The notes under the pieces: generated by a model
Told to the model about the DNA's origin: nothing
Seen by the model: only the letters and a program-made list of their open reading frames with translations
Databases searched by the model: none
NCBI RefSeq assembly: GCF_900099765.1
Contig: NZ_FNDX01000004.1
Span: forward strand, 1 to 64,000
DNA from: Paenibacillus typhae
GTDB taxonomy: Bacteria > Bacillota > Bacilli > Paenibacillales > Paenibacillaceae
Length of the DNA stretch: 64,000 bases
Direction: 5' to 3'
Position numbers and translations under genes: made by a program
Part shown: piece after piece, positions 19,524-29,459 of the stretch
How positions within the stretch are numbered: the first letter of the stretch is position 1
Layout: each line of letters opens with the position of its first letter

Positions 19524-20315
19524 TTAATGTTCTTCAGGACTTCGGCTGCGGTCACGGTATTCTTTCGGGGTCATCCCCGTCTGCTTCTGGAATACCTTGG
19601 TAAAATAACGCCGCTCCTGGTATCCCACACCCGCGCTGATCGCCGTTATGCTTTTGTCGGTGCCGGCAAGCATAACCTTGGCTGCTTCAATCCGCTGCTG
19701 GGTTACATATTCCACGAAGGTCATCGCGAACCGGTTCTTGAACAGAAGACAGAAGTAACTGCTGCTGATGCCGATCCTGCCTGCCACTTCTTCAATTCCG
19801 AGATCATAGTGGAGCCGCTCTGAAATGTATTTTGCCGCCTGATTCATCAGCTGCTCGGGTGTTTTCCGGGACGTGTCCTCTTCAGCAGGCAGCTCCTGAA
19901 ATAACGGGATGCTGTTGTACAGCCTATCCTTGTACTGTCTGCTGCGGATTTGCGCACCGATATTGCGCACCTTGTTGCCAAGCTCCTCGTAATGAATCGG
20001 CTTGCAGATGTACTCCTTGACTCCGAGTCTGATGGCTTCCCGGGCATAATCAAACTCCTGATACCCGCTTAGCAGCAGTACCTCGCTCTCCAGGCCCATC
20101 TCCCGCAGCTTGCCGACGAAGGTAAGTCCATCCATAACCGGCATGCGGATGTCACAGAGCACCAGGTCAGGTGCCTCCTCCTCGGCAATTCTGAGCGCCT
20201 CCATTCCGCTGCGCGCCATACCGGCAACCTCCATTCCCATCTCCTGCCACGGCAGCACTATGTTGAGATTGTTCAGAATAGGGGCTTCATCGTCAACCAG
20301 CAGAACCTTTAGCAT
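19524..20315 (-). CDS. AraC-type response regulator of sugar locus 1
   Basis: A YesN-type response regulator of 263 residues. The receiver domain (1-120) has the acidic pair in LLVDDEAP, phospho-acceptor Asp55 in LVLCDIRMP and Lys in YICKPI. A short linker leads to an AraC/XylS DNA-binding domain (about 160-255) with two helix-turn-helix motifs (GIEEVAGRIGISSSYFCLLF and TAISAGVGYQERRYFTKVF). ATG at 20315 has GGGGGAGGATCATT in front; the longer open frame upstream overlaps the kinase gene and is rejected. Its 5' end overlaps the kinase gene by 23 bases, so the pair is translationally coupled. It probably activates the transporter genes upstream. Confidence 0.93.
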   Translation of the reverse strand: MLKVLLVDDEAPILNNLNIVLPWQEMGMEVAGMARSGMEALRIAEEEAPDLVLCDIRMPVMDGLTFVGKLREMGLESEVLLLSGYQEFDYAREAIRLGVKEYICKPIHYEELGNKVRNIGAQIRSRQYKDRLYNSIPLFQELPAEEDTSRKTPEQLMNQAAKYISERLHYDLGIEEVAGRIGISSSYFCLLFKNRFAMTFVEYVTQQRIEAAKVMLAGTDKSITAISAGVGYQERRYFTKVFQKQTGMTPKEYRDRSRSPEEH

Positions 20316-22149
20316 AATGATCCTCCCCCTGCTCATATTTGGGAATGACGCATTGAATGACCGTACCGGCTCCGGGACTGGCACAGATAAAGATGCCGTA
20401 CCGGTTGCCGTACTCAATACGGATACGGTCAGCCACGCTGCGGACGCCCAGCCCCCGCCGTTCCTGGTGGCGCATGCCATCTCCTGTCCGGTATAATGCA
20501 TCCGCCTCAGCCGGATCATGAACCATGTACTGGAACATGGACAGCTGGGCCGGTGTCATACCGATTCCGTTATCCTCGATCCGCAGAATCAGATCTCCGC
20601 GTTCCTCCCAGCCTGTCACCTTCACCAGACCGTGGTATCCGATCCCCTCGAACCCGTGCTGAATGCTGTTCTCGACCAGCGGCTGCAGCGTCAGCTTCAG
20701 AATGCCGCAGCCCAGCAGCTCATCCGGGATATCGATCTCATAATCAAACACATCCTCGAAGCGGAACTTCTGGATATCCAGATAGTTACGCAGATGGGTA
20801 ACTTCCTCCTGCAGCGTAATTTCGTCCCGGTCCTGAATACTGATCCGCAGAATACCGGCCAGCCGGTAGACCATCTCACTGACCTTCCGCCCTTCATTCT
20901 GGACAGCAAGCACATTGATCGACTCCAGTGTATTGAACAGGAAATGCGGCTTGATCTGCGCCTGCAGCACCCGCATTTCCGCCTGGTTTTTGCGGCGCTG
21001 CTCGACCTGAATCCGGTTGAACAGCATATTGATTTTGTTCATCAGGTCGTTGATTCCTCTGGCCAGCAGGGTCATCTCGTCATTGCCTCTTTCCTCTACC
21101 CTTGTGGTCAGGTCGCCATCCTCTACCCGCCGCATGAAGCGGACGATGACGGCAATGCCGCCGGTAATCCGGTTCATAAAGAATAGGTTGAATATGACCG
21201 CTGCCAGCAGGCACAGGAAAATCACGGCAACGAACCAGCGGGCGAACACTGTAACTTCACGGGACAGGGAATCCCACGAGGTGACCGACACCAGGCTCCA
21301 GGGATAGTCCTTGAGATGATAGACGGACAGAATGCTTTTTTCGCCGGCAAACTCTGTTCTGAAGCTCTGAAAGCCCGGCTTATACGTAATTTTTTTAGCA
21401 GTAAAAGAGCTCAAATCCTGCCCGTCCAGACTGTGGTCCGGATCAAGCAGGATCATCCCGTTATCGTTCACCAGCATAAAAGAAACCTTCTGGCTGCTGT
21501 CGCCGATTTTCAAATTGCGGAAGATGGATTCGAACTCCCAGTTCTTGATCTGCACCACCAGAATACCGATATTCTGAAAGAAGCTAAGCTCCTTAATCAG
21601 ACGGATCTGCGTAAATACCGGCTCGGTTCCGGTCAGCTCAGGATACTCATGCGGCGCCAGCCACTTGGGCACACCGTTAAGCTCCATTACTTCCTGGTAC
21701 AGCTCACTTCCCTTGAATTTTTCGTACGGCAGCGTCCGGAAGTTCTCCTTGGTGAATACCGAGACAATTTCCGAGCTGCCTTTTCCGTTAAAATTGTACA
21801 AAAACGCATAGCTGATTGACGGATGATTGTAGAGCAGACTCCGGAAGTTGCGCTGGCTGGCGTTAAGGCTGAGCTGCTCGGCATCGGTCAGATCCTGCTT
21901 GGAGGGATCATCCGCACTGAGTGCCATGTGAAAGACCGAGGTGGCAATCCCGTTATCCGTTACATTGTTCATATCCTTGAACACATTGGAGATGCTGTAG
22001 CTGATCGCTTTTAGTGAATACTCAGACTGCTGGCTGTACTTCTTCTCAATCGAGTTATACGTGACGAAGAACATAATCATGCCAAGGGTAAAGAGAGGAA
22101 TAATGATCAGGCCCAAAAATGCAGTAAATAATTTATAGCGCAAATTCAT
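20293..22149 (-). CDS. YesM-type sensor histidine kinase of sugar locus 1
   Basis: A membrane sensor kinase of 618 residues. Helix 1 (about 8-31) and helix 2 (about 304-326) bracket an extracellular Cache-like sensor. A HAMP domain follows, then the His_kinase (LytS/YesM) domain with His402 in QAQIKPHFLFNTLES and a HATPase domain with LVENSIQHGFEG and DNGIGM. It should sense a sugar, or the sugar-loaded binding protein, and phosphorylate the adjacent AraC-type regulator. It follows the second permease gene by 26 bases in the same transcript. Confidence 0.93.
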   Translation of the reverse strand: MNLRYKLFTAFLGLIIIPLFTLGMIMFFVTYNSIEKKYSQQSEYSLKAISYSISNVFKDMNNVTDNGIATSVFHMALSADDPSKQDLTDAEQLSLNASQRNFRSLLYNHPSISYAFLYNFNGKGSSEIVSVFTKENFRTLPYEKFKGSELYQEVMELNGVPKWLAPHEYPELTGTEPVFTQIRLIKELSFFQNIGILVVQIKNWEFESIFRNLKIGDSSQKVSFMLVNDNGMILLDPDHSLDGQDLSSFTAKKITYKPGFQSFRTEFAGEKSILSVYHLKDYPWSLVSVTSWDSLSREVTVFARWFVAVIFLCLLAAVIFNLFFMNRITGGIAVIVRFMRRVEDGDLTTRVEERGNDEMTLLARGINDLMNKINMLFNRIQVEQRRKNQAEMRVLQAQIKPHFLFNTLESINVLAVQNEGRKVSEMVYRLAGILRISIQDRDEITLQEEVTHLRNYLDIQKFRFEDVFDYEIDIPDELLGCGILKLTLQPLVENSIQHGFEGIGYHGLVKVTGWEERGDLILRIEDNGIGMTPAQLSMFQYMVHDPAEADALYRTGDGMRHQERRGLGVRSVADRIRIEYGNRYGIFICASPGAGTVIQCVIPKYEQGEDHYAKGSAG

Positions 22150-22175
22150 AAGCTGCGCTCCTGACTGTAATTAGG

Positions 22176-23006
22176 TTAGCCCTTTACGCTGCCTGCCGTT
22201 ACACCTTCAATGATTTTCTCCTGCAAAATGGCATAAATGATAACTACCGGCAGCACGCTGTAGACGATACCGGCAGACATCTGCGCATAGTTCATCTGAT
22301 ACTGATCACGGAATTGGACCATTCCCACCGGAAGCGTGCGCAGCTCATCATTGGAAAGAAAATAGTTGGCCAGCAAAAACTCATTCCAATTTCCCAGGAA
22401 ATTGACGATGAATACTGTAACCATGGCGGGAACCGTCAGAGGTACAATAATTTTAGCAAAGATACCCGGGGCCTTCAACCCATCCATTACCGCTGCTTCC
22501 TCAATTTCACTGGGAAGTGAACGCATGAAGGCAGCGAGAATAATGACCGTAAACGGGATCGCATTGGCAATATACGGAATAATGAGCGCCCAGTGCGTGT
22601 TCAGAATATGCAGCTTACGCACAATCGTATAAATCGGCAGCATCAGCGCGTTATTCGGAATCAGCATTCCTACCAGTACGAACGAGTACAGCAGTATATT
22701 CCAGCGGCCGTGGCGCATCCGGGTAACAGCGAAGGCGAACATACCCGCCAGAATAATCGACACCACCGAAGCAAAGACCGAGATATATAAGCTGTTAAAA
22801 AAGTACGTGCTGATCTTCGCATTGACCCAGGCTTCCACATAGTTATTGAATACGAACTCCTTCGGAATGCCGAAGGGGTTCAGCGCTATCGAGTTATTAT
22901 CCTTTTTTACAGAGGAAAACAGTACAAACAGGAACGGGAACAACACAACCAGCAGGTAGCCGAGCAGCGCGGCATGGGGCAGACTTTTTTTGAGAGCACG
23001 CGGCAT
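22176..23006 (-). CDS. sugar ABC transporter permease (MalG type), locus 1
   Basis: A carbohydrate ABC importer permease of 276 residues with six membrane helices (first about 10-31). The cytoplasmic EAA loop, which contacts the ATPase, is seen in EIEEAAVMDGLKAPGIFAKI. It ends in a basic VTAGSVKG tail typical of the family. Its start overlaps the stop of the preceding permease gene (TGATG). No ATPase is encoded in the locus, so a shared MsmX-like ATPase elsewhere is inferred. The substrate is unknown. Confidence 0.93.
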   Translation of the reverse strand: MPRALKKSLPHAALLGYLLVVLFPFLFVLFSSVKKDNNSIALNPFGIPKEFVFNNYVEAWVNAKISTYFFNSLYISVFASVVSIILAGMFAFAVTRMRHGRWNILLYSFVLVGMLIPNNALMLPIYTIVRKLHILNTHWALIIPYIANAIPFTVIILAAFMRSLPSEIEEAAVMDGLKAPGIFAKIIVPLTVPAMVTVFIVNFLGNWNEFLLANYFLSNDELRTLPVGMVQFRDQYQMNYAQMSAGIVYSVLPVVIIYAILQEKIIEGVTAGSVKG

Positions 23007-23890
23007 CAGTATTCAATCCTTTCACTACGCCGGTTAAACAGCAGCTGGTACACCACTGTCACGATAAGCGTAAATACGAAGATCAGGACCGCAATGGTAT
23101 TGCCGTACCCGTACTTAAAGTTCGTAATTGCATATTTGATCATATAGGTGGCCATTACTTCGGTCGAACCGGCCGGGCCGCCTTTGGTCATAACAATGAC
23201 GATATCGGCCGCTTTCATTGCTCCGGCAATGGAGAGCATAATCACAACTGAAATGATCGGCACAATCAGCGGCAGGGTGATGCGTGTAGCCCGCTGGAAG
23301 CCCGTAGCGCCGTCAATCGCAGCAGCCTCCTCCAGCTCTCCCGGAATTGCAAGAATCGCCGCCAGCACCATTACAATGTAGAATCCGGTCCATTGCCAGG
23401 CATTGGTGATCAGAATCGACAGCATGGCAAACCGTTCATCAGACAGCCAGTATACCGGTTCTATGCCAATCAGGCTTAGCAGCTTGTTAAACAGGCCGAT
23501 GTTGGGCTCATAAATGAAGCCCCAGAGGATACCGATGACCGCCGTTGACATAATCGAAGGCATAAATACTGCCGTTTTATACAAACCCTTGAGTTTCTTG
23601 ACGTTGGCAATCAGCAAGGAGAACAGAACAATCAGCGGAACCTGGATAAAGACGGAGAACAGAATGAACCAGCCGTTATTCTTCACCGATACCCAGAAGC
23701 GGTCATCGCCGAGTGCTTTTTCATAATTCGACAGGCCAGTCATTTTAACCGTGTCGGATACACCGTTCCAGCTGGTCAGGCTGTAATAGACGGAGCTGAA
23801 TATGGGATAGATAAAGAAGATCAGGAACAAGGCAAGTGCAGGAAGAACGAACAGGATAAAGACGAGTGGATTTCTGAGCGCTTTATTCAT
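23006..23890 (-). CDS. sugar ABC transporter permease (MalF/UgpA type), locus 1
   Basis: The partner permease, 294 residues, with six helices (first about 8-29) and the EAA loop in LEEAAAIDGATGFQRATRI. It begins MNKALRNPLVF at 23890, where GGAGG lies 5 bases upstream; a longer frame has no ribosome site. It forms a heterodimer channel with the MalG-type protein. A two-hairpin gap separates it from the binding-protein gene. Confidence 0.93.
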   Translation of the reverse strand: MNKALRNPLVFILFVLPALALFLIFFIYPIFSSVYYSLTSWNGVSDTVKMTGLSNYEKALGDDRFWVSVKNNGWFILFSVFIQVPLIVLFSLLIANVKKLKGLYKTAVFMPSIMSTAVIGILWGFIYEPNIGLFNKLLSLIGIEPVYWLSDERFAMLSILITNAWQWTGFYIVMVLAAILAIPGELEEAAAIDGATGFQRATRITLPLIVPIISVVIMLSIAGAMKAADIVIVMTKGGPAGSTEVMATYMIKYAITNFKYGYGNTIAVLIFVFTLIVTVVYQLLFNRRSERIEY

Positions 23891-23940
23891 AACTACCTCC
23901 GATGCTTGAAATCTGGGAAGGTCTGCCGGGTGCAAATAAC

Positions 23941-24039
23941 CCCGCAAAGTCTGGGCTTAACGTGAAGATGACTCCGTTACTTTGCGGGGATACCAATCTT
24001 TAAAAAAATGTACCCTGGAGCAGCCACCAGGGTACATTT
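23941..24039 (-). terminator. two hairpins between binding protein and permease genes
   Basis: The first structure on the minus strand is a perfect 13-base stem (AAATGTACCCTGG / CCAGGGTACATTT, 24006-24039) followed by TTTTTTT. The second, 23941-23988, has 10-base arms (CCCGCAAAGT / ACTTTGCGGG). The first is a full intrinsic terminator inside the operon and would make the binding protein more abundant than the permeases. Confidence 0.8.
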
Positions 24040-24049
24040 CAATGGTTGC

Positions 24050-25456
24050 CTATTCCACAGCCGCGTTCGCTTCTTCCTGAACCTTCTGCAGCTCTTCGCC
24101 CATCTTCTCAGGAGTGGTCTGGCCGCCAATCAGCTTTTGAATCTGGATGTTGCTGATCTCGGTGGTCACATCCGCTTGAACCAGCGAGTCAAATGCCGGG
24201 AAGGAGGATGCGGAGTTATTGAGCACCGCCACGATTTCTTTCATCAGGTCATCGGTAATGTTCGCATCCAGCACTGCCTGGTCCAGCTTCATCGCCGGCA
24301 GGACGCCATCCTCTACCAGACCGCGGAGCTGCATTTCTTCGTTATACATATTTTTAATGAAGGATTTCACAGCAGCCAGCTGGCGTTCATCTTCTCCCGC
24401 GGAAGCAGAGAAGCCGTAGCCGTTGTTCACATCACGCATCAGCGCTGTCTGGTCACCCACTCCGCCGTCAACCGCCGGAATGTTGAAGAAACCAACCTTG
24501 CCGATCAGGCCTTCACCGGACTGGCCGGCTTTGAATACGGAGGATTTCCAGGTACCGTCATACATCAGGATCGCTTCACCGCTGGTAAATTGAGTAGTAT
24601 ATTCAGCATATTCGAATCCGAGCTCACCTTTTTTGAAGTAGCCTTTATCGACCCACTCCTTGTATTTGGCAAAGCCCTTGACAACATTCGGGTCACTCCA
24701 TTTTGCCTCACCGGTCGCGAATTTCGCCGTTACATCCGGTCCGGCATAGCGGGACCACAGATGGTTAGCCAGCATCAGTGGTACCCAGCCTGCTTTGGAG
24801 GCGCCGGCCAGCGGCACCTTGCCATCCGCTTTGATGTCAGCCAGCTGCTGTTCCAGCTCGGCGAAGGTGGCCGGAGCCTTCCAGCCCTTGCTTGCATAGT
24901 ATTCTTTATTATAGAAGAAGCCCTCACCAGAGCCGCCAATCGGCAGTCCGTAGATTTTGCCTTCATAAGTAAACGGATCAAGATTGGAGAATTTGTCCTT
25001 GATGCCCAGCTCCTCCAGAATCGGGGTCAGATCCAGCAGCTTGCCTTCCTTTGCATAAATCTTGGAATCCGGGCTGCCGAACAGGTCAAAAATTTCCGGC
25101 GGGTTGCCGGCTGCCATTTCACCGCGCAGCTTCTCTTTACGGTTCACGTCTGAATCTACGCCGTCGAGCTTAAAGGTCAGGCCGGGCACTTCCTCCTGTA
25201 CTTTGCCGACTACATCCTCCAGAATAGCCAGACGCTTTTGTTTGTCGGCACCAACCTGGGTGTGGCGGATTGTCATTTCAAAAGGTTCTGTATTCGCAGG
25301 TTCTTCTGTTGCCGGGGCGTTAGTTGCGGCTGTTCCGCCATTTGTCGCCGCGGCTTCCCCGTTGTTACCTGCATTATTGTTGTTTCCGCCACAGGCAGTC
25401 AACAGCGCAGAAGTGACAAACATCAGGGACAACAGCATCGTTATACTCTTTCTCAT
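24050..25456 (-). CDS. sugar-binding lipoprotein of ABC locus 1
   Basis: An extracellular solute-binding protein family 1 lipoprotein of 468 residues. The signal peptide ends in the lipobox LLTAC (Cys22), followed by an Asn/Gly/Ala/Thr-rich linker. The mature part has typical features such as FDLFGSPDSKIYAKEG and YGLPIGGSGEGFFYNKEYY, and the GEAILMYDGTWKSSVF segment. It delivers an oligosaccharide or monosaccharide of unknown identity to the two permeases downstream. It heads the SBP-permease-permease-kinase-regulator operon, with strong ribosome site AGGGAGGGTC. Confidence 0.93.
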   Translation of the reverse strand: MRKSITMLLSLMFVTSALLTACGGNNNNAGNNGEAAATNGGTAATNAPATEEPANTEPFEMTIRHTQVGADKQKRLAILEDVVGKVQEEVPGLTFKLDGVDSDVNRKEKLRGEMAAGNPPEIFDLFGSPDSKIYAKEGKLLDLTPILEELGIKDKFSNLDPFTYEGKIYGLPIGGSGEGFFYNKEYYASKGWKAPATFAELEQQLADIKADGKVPLAGASKAGWVPLMLANHLWSRYAGPDVTAKFATGEAKWSDPNVVKGFAKYKEWVDKGYFKKGELGFEYAEYTTQFTSGEAILMYDGTWKSSVFKAGQSGEGLIGKVGFFNIPAVDGGVGDQTALMRDVNNGYGFSASAGEDERQLAAVKSFIKNMYNEEMQLRGLVEDGVLPAMKLDQAVLDANITDDLMKEIVAVLNNSASSFPAFDSLVQADVTTEISNIQIQKLIGGQTTPEKMGEELQKVQEEANAAVE

Positions 25457-26012
25457 TACGGGTGACCCTCCCTATTTAATGACTTTCCTTACACCTCTTA
25501 TTATAAAAAACGTCATTTGTAATCGTAAGGTTAACATTCATCTACAATAGGGATAAAAACCTCTAATGTAAGCGAATACATCACCTTTATGTTACATGTA
25601 CAGTGAACTTATATCACACAAACACAATTTTACATGATTGAAAACATTTCTCCCGTTATGATACTTGTACATTGAGACTAGTCAGCCGGACAAAATATTT
25701 CCCGAGTCTGTTTGAATATAACATTCTTTCCTCAACAGTGGTTATTCCGGGTCTTGATGTGTACAGCTGGTCCTGGTCATTGCGCGGAAAACATGCAGAA
25801 TGGTACTGCCACACATCCCGGCCGTATGACGCTCGTTGTTTTGCCGCGAAGAGCTGCCGTCACATCCATACGTTTCCTTTAGCGCCTTGGACACTTTAAT
25901 TTCCAGCCTATTTATGCGGCCGGAGAGCTCCCCTGTCAGACTGTAGATATTCTCAATGCACGAGTTTTTACAGCGCAACATGAGCTTTGTTGCCTCTTCT
26001 GAAGAAGCCAAG
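25457..26012. other. intergenic region upstream of sugar locus 1
   Basis: No convincing gene. The part nearest the binding-protein gene is AT-rich and should hold its promoter; a 7-spaced palindrome AGTGAACTTATATCACA lies at about 25601-25617 (too wide for an Fnr box). The part nearest pflA contains a 104-codon minus-strand open frame that runs from inside the pflA terminator and lacks a good ribosome site; it is not called. Confidence 0.5.
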
Positions 26013-26056
26013 CAAAAAAGCCGCTCCGCAGCTATCGCTAACAGGAACGGCTTCAT
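26013..26056 (-). terminator. terminator after pflA
   Basis: On the minus strand AAGCCGTTCC pairs with GGAGCGGCTT over a GC-containing loop, followed by TTTTTTG. It lies 14 bases past the pflA stop. Confidence 0.85.
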
Positions 26057-26069
26057 ATTTCTGTTTCCA

Positions 26070-26810
26070 TTACTTTACCAGAGCGGTTTCTTTGCGCCCC
26101 TCTTCAATCAGCCGGTACGCACGCTGTACTTCCTCATCGCTTGGTGAAGGCACTCCTTCAAGCTCGTAAGGACGCCCCAGCTCTTGCCATTTATAAATCC
26201 CCATCTGATGATAAGGCAGGATTTCAAACTTTTCAACCCCGTTCAGGGTTCCGATAAAACGTCCAAGGTTAAGCAAATCTTCTTCTTTATTATGAATGCC
26301 GGGAACATATACGTGGCGGATCCACATTTTACGGTTATGATCAGACAGCCAGCGGGCCAGCTTGAGTGTACGGTCATTGGATTTGCCGGTCAGCTTAATA
26401 TGAGCTTCATCGTCGATATGCTTCAGGTCCAGCAGGACAAGATCGGTAACATCCAGCAGATCGCTGATCTTGGAGCCGTCATTATAACCGTTGGAATCCA
26501 GGGTGGTATGCAGATTCCAGCGTTTCTTTACCTCTGTAAACAGCTGCTTCACGAAATGCGCCTGCAGTGTAGGCTCGCCGCCGGAAACGGTAAGCCCGCC
26601 GCCGGAAGTCTTATAATAATTCAAGTACGGCTCGATTTCCGCAAGTACTTCTTCGAGTGTCATTTCCTTGCCTTCGTTCAGCCCCCAGGTATCCGGGTTG
26701 TGGCAATATTGACATTTAAGCAGACAGCCCTGCATAAAAAGCACGAAGCGGATTCCGGGGCCATCCACCGTTCCAAATGTCTCTAAAGAGTGGATATGTC
26801 CTTTAACCAT
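26070..26810 (-). CDS. pflA: pyruvate formate-lyase activating enzyme
   Basis: A radical-SAM enzyme of 246 residues that installs the glycyl radical on PflB under anaerobic conditions. The cluster motif C-x3-C-x2-C lies near residues 29-36 in MQGCLLKCQYCHNPDTW, and the SAM-binding GGE is in LTVSGGEPTLQ. Length fits the family. It follows pflB by 124 bases, a gap containing a hairpin, and shares its transcript. Ribosome site GGATG is near the ATG. Confidence 0.97.
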   Translation of the reverse strand: MVKGHIHSLETFGTVDGPGIRFVLFMQGCLLKCQYCHNPDTWGLNEGKEMTLEEVLAEIEPYLNYYKTSGGGLTVSGGEPTLQAHFVKQLFTEVKKRWNLHTTLDSNGYNDGSKISDLLDVTDLVLLDLKHIDDEAHIKLTGKSNDRTLKLARWLSDHNRKMWIRHVYVPGIHNKEEDLLNLGRFIGTLNGVEKFEILPYHQMGIYKWQELGRPYELEGVPSPSDEEVQRAYRLIEEGRKETALVK

Positions 26811-26871
26811 ATGAGGTCATCCTTTCAATGAAAAAAACTTAAAATTTTAATGAATTTTAAGCAAGAGTTTA

Positions 26872-26891
26872 CCGCCCTCTTTCAAGGGCGG
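26872..26891 (-). repeat. hairpin between pflB and pflA
   Basis: A 7-base perfect stem (CCGCCCT / AGGGCGG) with a six-base loop and no T-run. It may protect the 3' end of the pflB message or lower pflA expression relative to pflB. It is followed by the AT palindrome TTAAAATTTTAA near 26840. Confidence 0.6.
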
Positions 26892-26934
26892 CAGCTCTGT
26901 GGTTTATATCAGTTCCTGATTCCAAGAACAAATC

Positions 26935-29196
26935 TTACATCGAAGAGTGGAACGTACGGTTGATAACGTCCAGCTGTTGTTCGCGGGTCAGCTTGATGAA
27001 GTTAACGGCATAGCCGGATACACGAACGGTCAGTTGCGGATAGTTCTCTGGGTGATCCATAGCATCGATCAGCTGCTCACGGTTAAATACGTTAACGTTC
27101 AAGTGCTGAGCGTTGTTGTGGAAGTATCCGTCCATCATGAATACCAGGTTGGACTTACGGGATTCTTCATCTTTACCCAGTGCCTTAGGAACAATGGAGA
27201 ACGTATTAGAGATACCATCTTGTGCATCAGAGTAAGGCAGCTTGGCAACAGAGTTCAGGGATGCCAGTGCGCCCTTCTTGTCACGTCCGTGCATTGGATT
27301 AGCACCTGGTGCGAATGGTTCGCCTTTTTTACGTCCGTCAGGAGTAGTACCAGTCTTCTTACCGTAAACAACGTTCGAAGTGATAGTAAGTACCGATTGA
27401 GTCGGCACAGCATCACGGTATGTTTTGTGTTTGCGGATCATCGACATGAAGGTTTCAACCAGTTCAACTGCGATGCTGTCAACAGCGTCATCGTTGTTAC
27501 CGTAGCAAGGGAATTCACCTTCGGTTTCGAAGTCGATTGCAATGCCTTGTTCGTTGCGGATCGGCTTAACCTTAGCGTATTTGATTGCGCTCAGGGAGTC
27601 AGCAGCAACGGACAGACCAGCGATACCGCAAGCCATTGTACGCAGAATGTCGCGGTCATGCAGCGCCATTTCAATGCGTTCGTAGGAATATTTGTCATGC
27701 ATGTAGTGGATGATGTTCAGGGTGTTAACATAAGTCTTGGCCAGCCACTCCATCATTGGTTTGAAGCGTTTCATTACTTCGTTGTAATCCAGATACTCGG
27801 AAGTGATTGCAGGGTATTCAGGACCTACCTGTGCGCCGGATTTTTCATCCACACCGCCGTTGATTGCATACAGCAGAGCTTTAGCAAGGTTCGCACGGGC
27901 TCCGAAGAACTGCATTTGTTTACCGATGCGCATTGGGGATACACAGCAGGCAATCGCGTAATCTTCGCCCCAGTATGGACGCATTACATCATCATTCTCA
28001 TATTGGATAGCGCTGGTTTCAATGGATACCTTAGCGCAATATTTCTTGAAGCCTTCAGGCAGCTTCTCGGACCACAGTACAGTCAGGTTCGGTTCCGGTG
28101 CAGGTCCCAGGTTATAGAGGGTGTGCAGGAAGCGGAAGCTGTTCTTGGTTACGCGGGTTGTTCCGTCTTCAGCCATACCGCCGATGGACTCAGTTACCCA
28201 AGTAGGGTCACCGGAGAACAGTTCGTTGTAGTCAGGCGTACGCAGGAACTTCACGATACGCAGCTTCATTACGAAATGGTCAACGATTTCCTGTGCTTGT
28301 TCTTCTGTAAGAGTACCTTCTTCGAAATCACGCTGTGCATAGATATCAAGGAAGGAAGATACGCGTCCAAGGGACATTGCCGCACCGTTCTGCTCTTTAA
28401 CTGCTGCCAGGTATCCGAAGTATACCCATTGAGTAGCTTCTTTGAAAGAGTTAGCCGGTTTGGAAATATCAAGCCCGTGTGCAGCAGCCATTTCTTTCAG
28501 TTCGCCCAGAGCGCGGATCTGCTCAGACAGCTCTTCACGCAGACGGATTACATCTTCAGTCATGGAATCAACTTCAAGCTCAGCCTGTTGTTGTTTCTTG
28601 TCTTTGATCAGGAAATCAATACCGTACAGAGCAACGCGGCGGTAGTCGCCGATAATGCGTCCGCGACCGTAAGCATCAGGAAGACCTGTGATAACGCCGG
28701 ATTTACGCACTGCTCTCATGTCAGGTGTATATGCATCAAATACGCCTTGGTTATGCGTTTTGCGGATATTCGTAAACATTTCGACAATGTTATTCGGAAG
28801 CTCGAAGCCGTAAGCCTTAGTGGCATCGATCATCATCTTGATCCCGCCGAAAGGCTGGATGGAACGTCTGAAAGGAGCATCAGTCTGCACCCCTACGATT
28901 TGTTCCTTGTCCTTGTCGATGTAGCCTGGTGCGTGGGAAGTAATAGTGGAGACAGTATCCAGAGAAACATCCCATACGCCGCCTCTTTCTCTTTCTTCCT
29001 TGCTCAGCTGGGAAATAATCTTCCACAGTTCAGTAGTGTTGCTTGTAGGACCTACGAGGAAATCTTCATTTCCTTCATAAGGCTTGATATTTGTTGCGAT
29101 GAAGTTGTTAACGTCAACTTTCTTGGCCCATTTGCCTTTTGTAAAGCTTCTCCAACCCGACTTTACCTCTTGTACATCTTTTTCAATCACCGACAT
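26935..29196 (-). CDS. pflB: formate C-acetyltransferase (pyruvate formate-lyase)
   Basis: The glycyl-radical enzyme that splits pyruvate with CoA into acetyl-CoA and formate in anaerobic growth; 753 residues, the family's usual size. The two active-site cysteines are adjacent in [13 protein letters not shown], and the radical glycine is Gly728 in RVSGYAVNF near the C-terminus. ATG at 29196 has GGAGG 8 bases upstream; a 5-codon longer frame is rejected. It heads the pflB-pflA transcript with two Fnr boxes upstream. It supplies acetyl-CoA for AdhE, encoded next door. Confidence 0.98.
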   Translation of the reverse strand: MSVIEKDVQEVKSGWRSFTKGKWAKKVDVNNFIATNIKPYEGNEDFLVGPTSNTTELWKIISQLSKEERERGGVWDVSLDTVSTITSHAPGYIDKDKEQIVGVQTDAPFRRSIQPFGGIKMMIDATKAYGFELPNNIVEMFTNIRKTHNQGVFDAYTPDMRAVRKSGVITGLPDAYGRGRIIGDYRRVALYGIDFLIKDKKQQQAELEVDSMTEDVIRLREELSEQIRALGELKEMAAAHGLDISKPANSFKEATQWVYFGYLAAVKEQNGAAMSLGRVSSFLDIYAQRDFEEGTLTEEQAQEIVDHFVMKLRIVKFLRTPDYNELFSGDPTWVTESIGGMAEDGTTRVTKNSFRFLHTLYNLGPAPEPNLTVLWSEKLPEGFKKYCAKVSIETSAIQYENDDVMRPYWGEDYAIACCVSPMRIGKQMQFFGARANLAKALLYAINGGVDEKSGAQVGPEYPAITSEYLDYNEVMKRFKPMMEWLAKTYVNTLNIIHYMHDKYSYERIEMALHDRDILRTMACGIAGLSVAADSLSAIKYAKVKPIRNEQGIAIDFETEGEFPCYGNNDDAVDSIAVELVETFMSMIRKHKTYRDAVPTQSVLTITSNVVYGKKTGTTPDGRKKGEPFAPGANPMHGRDKKGALASLNSVAKLPYSDAQDGISNTFSIVPKALGKDEESRKSNLVFMMDGYFHNNAQHLNVNVFNREQLIDAMDHPENYPQLTVRVSGYAVNFIKLTREQQLDVINRTFHSSM

Positions 29197-29341
29197 GCTA
29201 AATCCCTCCATTTATATATTTATTATATTTGTAGAGATCGCGGGCTTGAAGGTTAATCCCGTGTCTCGTGATCCCAAAGATATGGTTGTTATAAAATTCA
29301 CAATCGCACTTTCATATCTCGGGCTCGTTGTTTATATAAAC

Positions 29342-29405
29342 ATTTTAGTTTATTTTCTGAAAAAGGACTGTGACAAATATCACCTTTCCGGTGATATTTG
29401 TCACT
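29342..29405 (-). promoter_or_regulatory. Fnr-type promoter of pflB with paired boxes
   Basis: Two Fnr-type boxes, TGTGACAAATATCACC (29369-29384) and GGTGATATTTGTCACT (29390-29405), are mirror images, giving 15-base perfect inverted arms around TTTCC. On the minus strand TAAAAT (29347-29342) is centred 32 bases from the proximal box centre, the geometry of an activator bound at -41.5. A long leader of about 140 bases separates it from the pflB start. Confidence 0.82.
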
Positions 29406-29459
29406 ACCATCTAGTCCCATATTATCCTTTAAACATATTATTCGCCACTCAACACCTAA

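Noticed and set aside
25601..25617. Fnr box upstream of the sugar-binding protein of locus 1
   Set aside because: The half-sites are separated by seven bases instead of six.
25742..26056. 104-codon minus-strand frame between sugar locus 1 and pflA
   Set aside because: It begins inside the pflA terminator, lacks a ribosome site and shows no family resemblance.
26947..29256. Very long plus-strand open frame (769 codons) antisense to pflB
   Set aside because: It mirrors the biased codon use of pflB, has no ribosome site or known domain, and its translation is Cys/His/Phe-rich low-credibility sequence.
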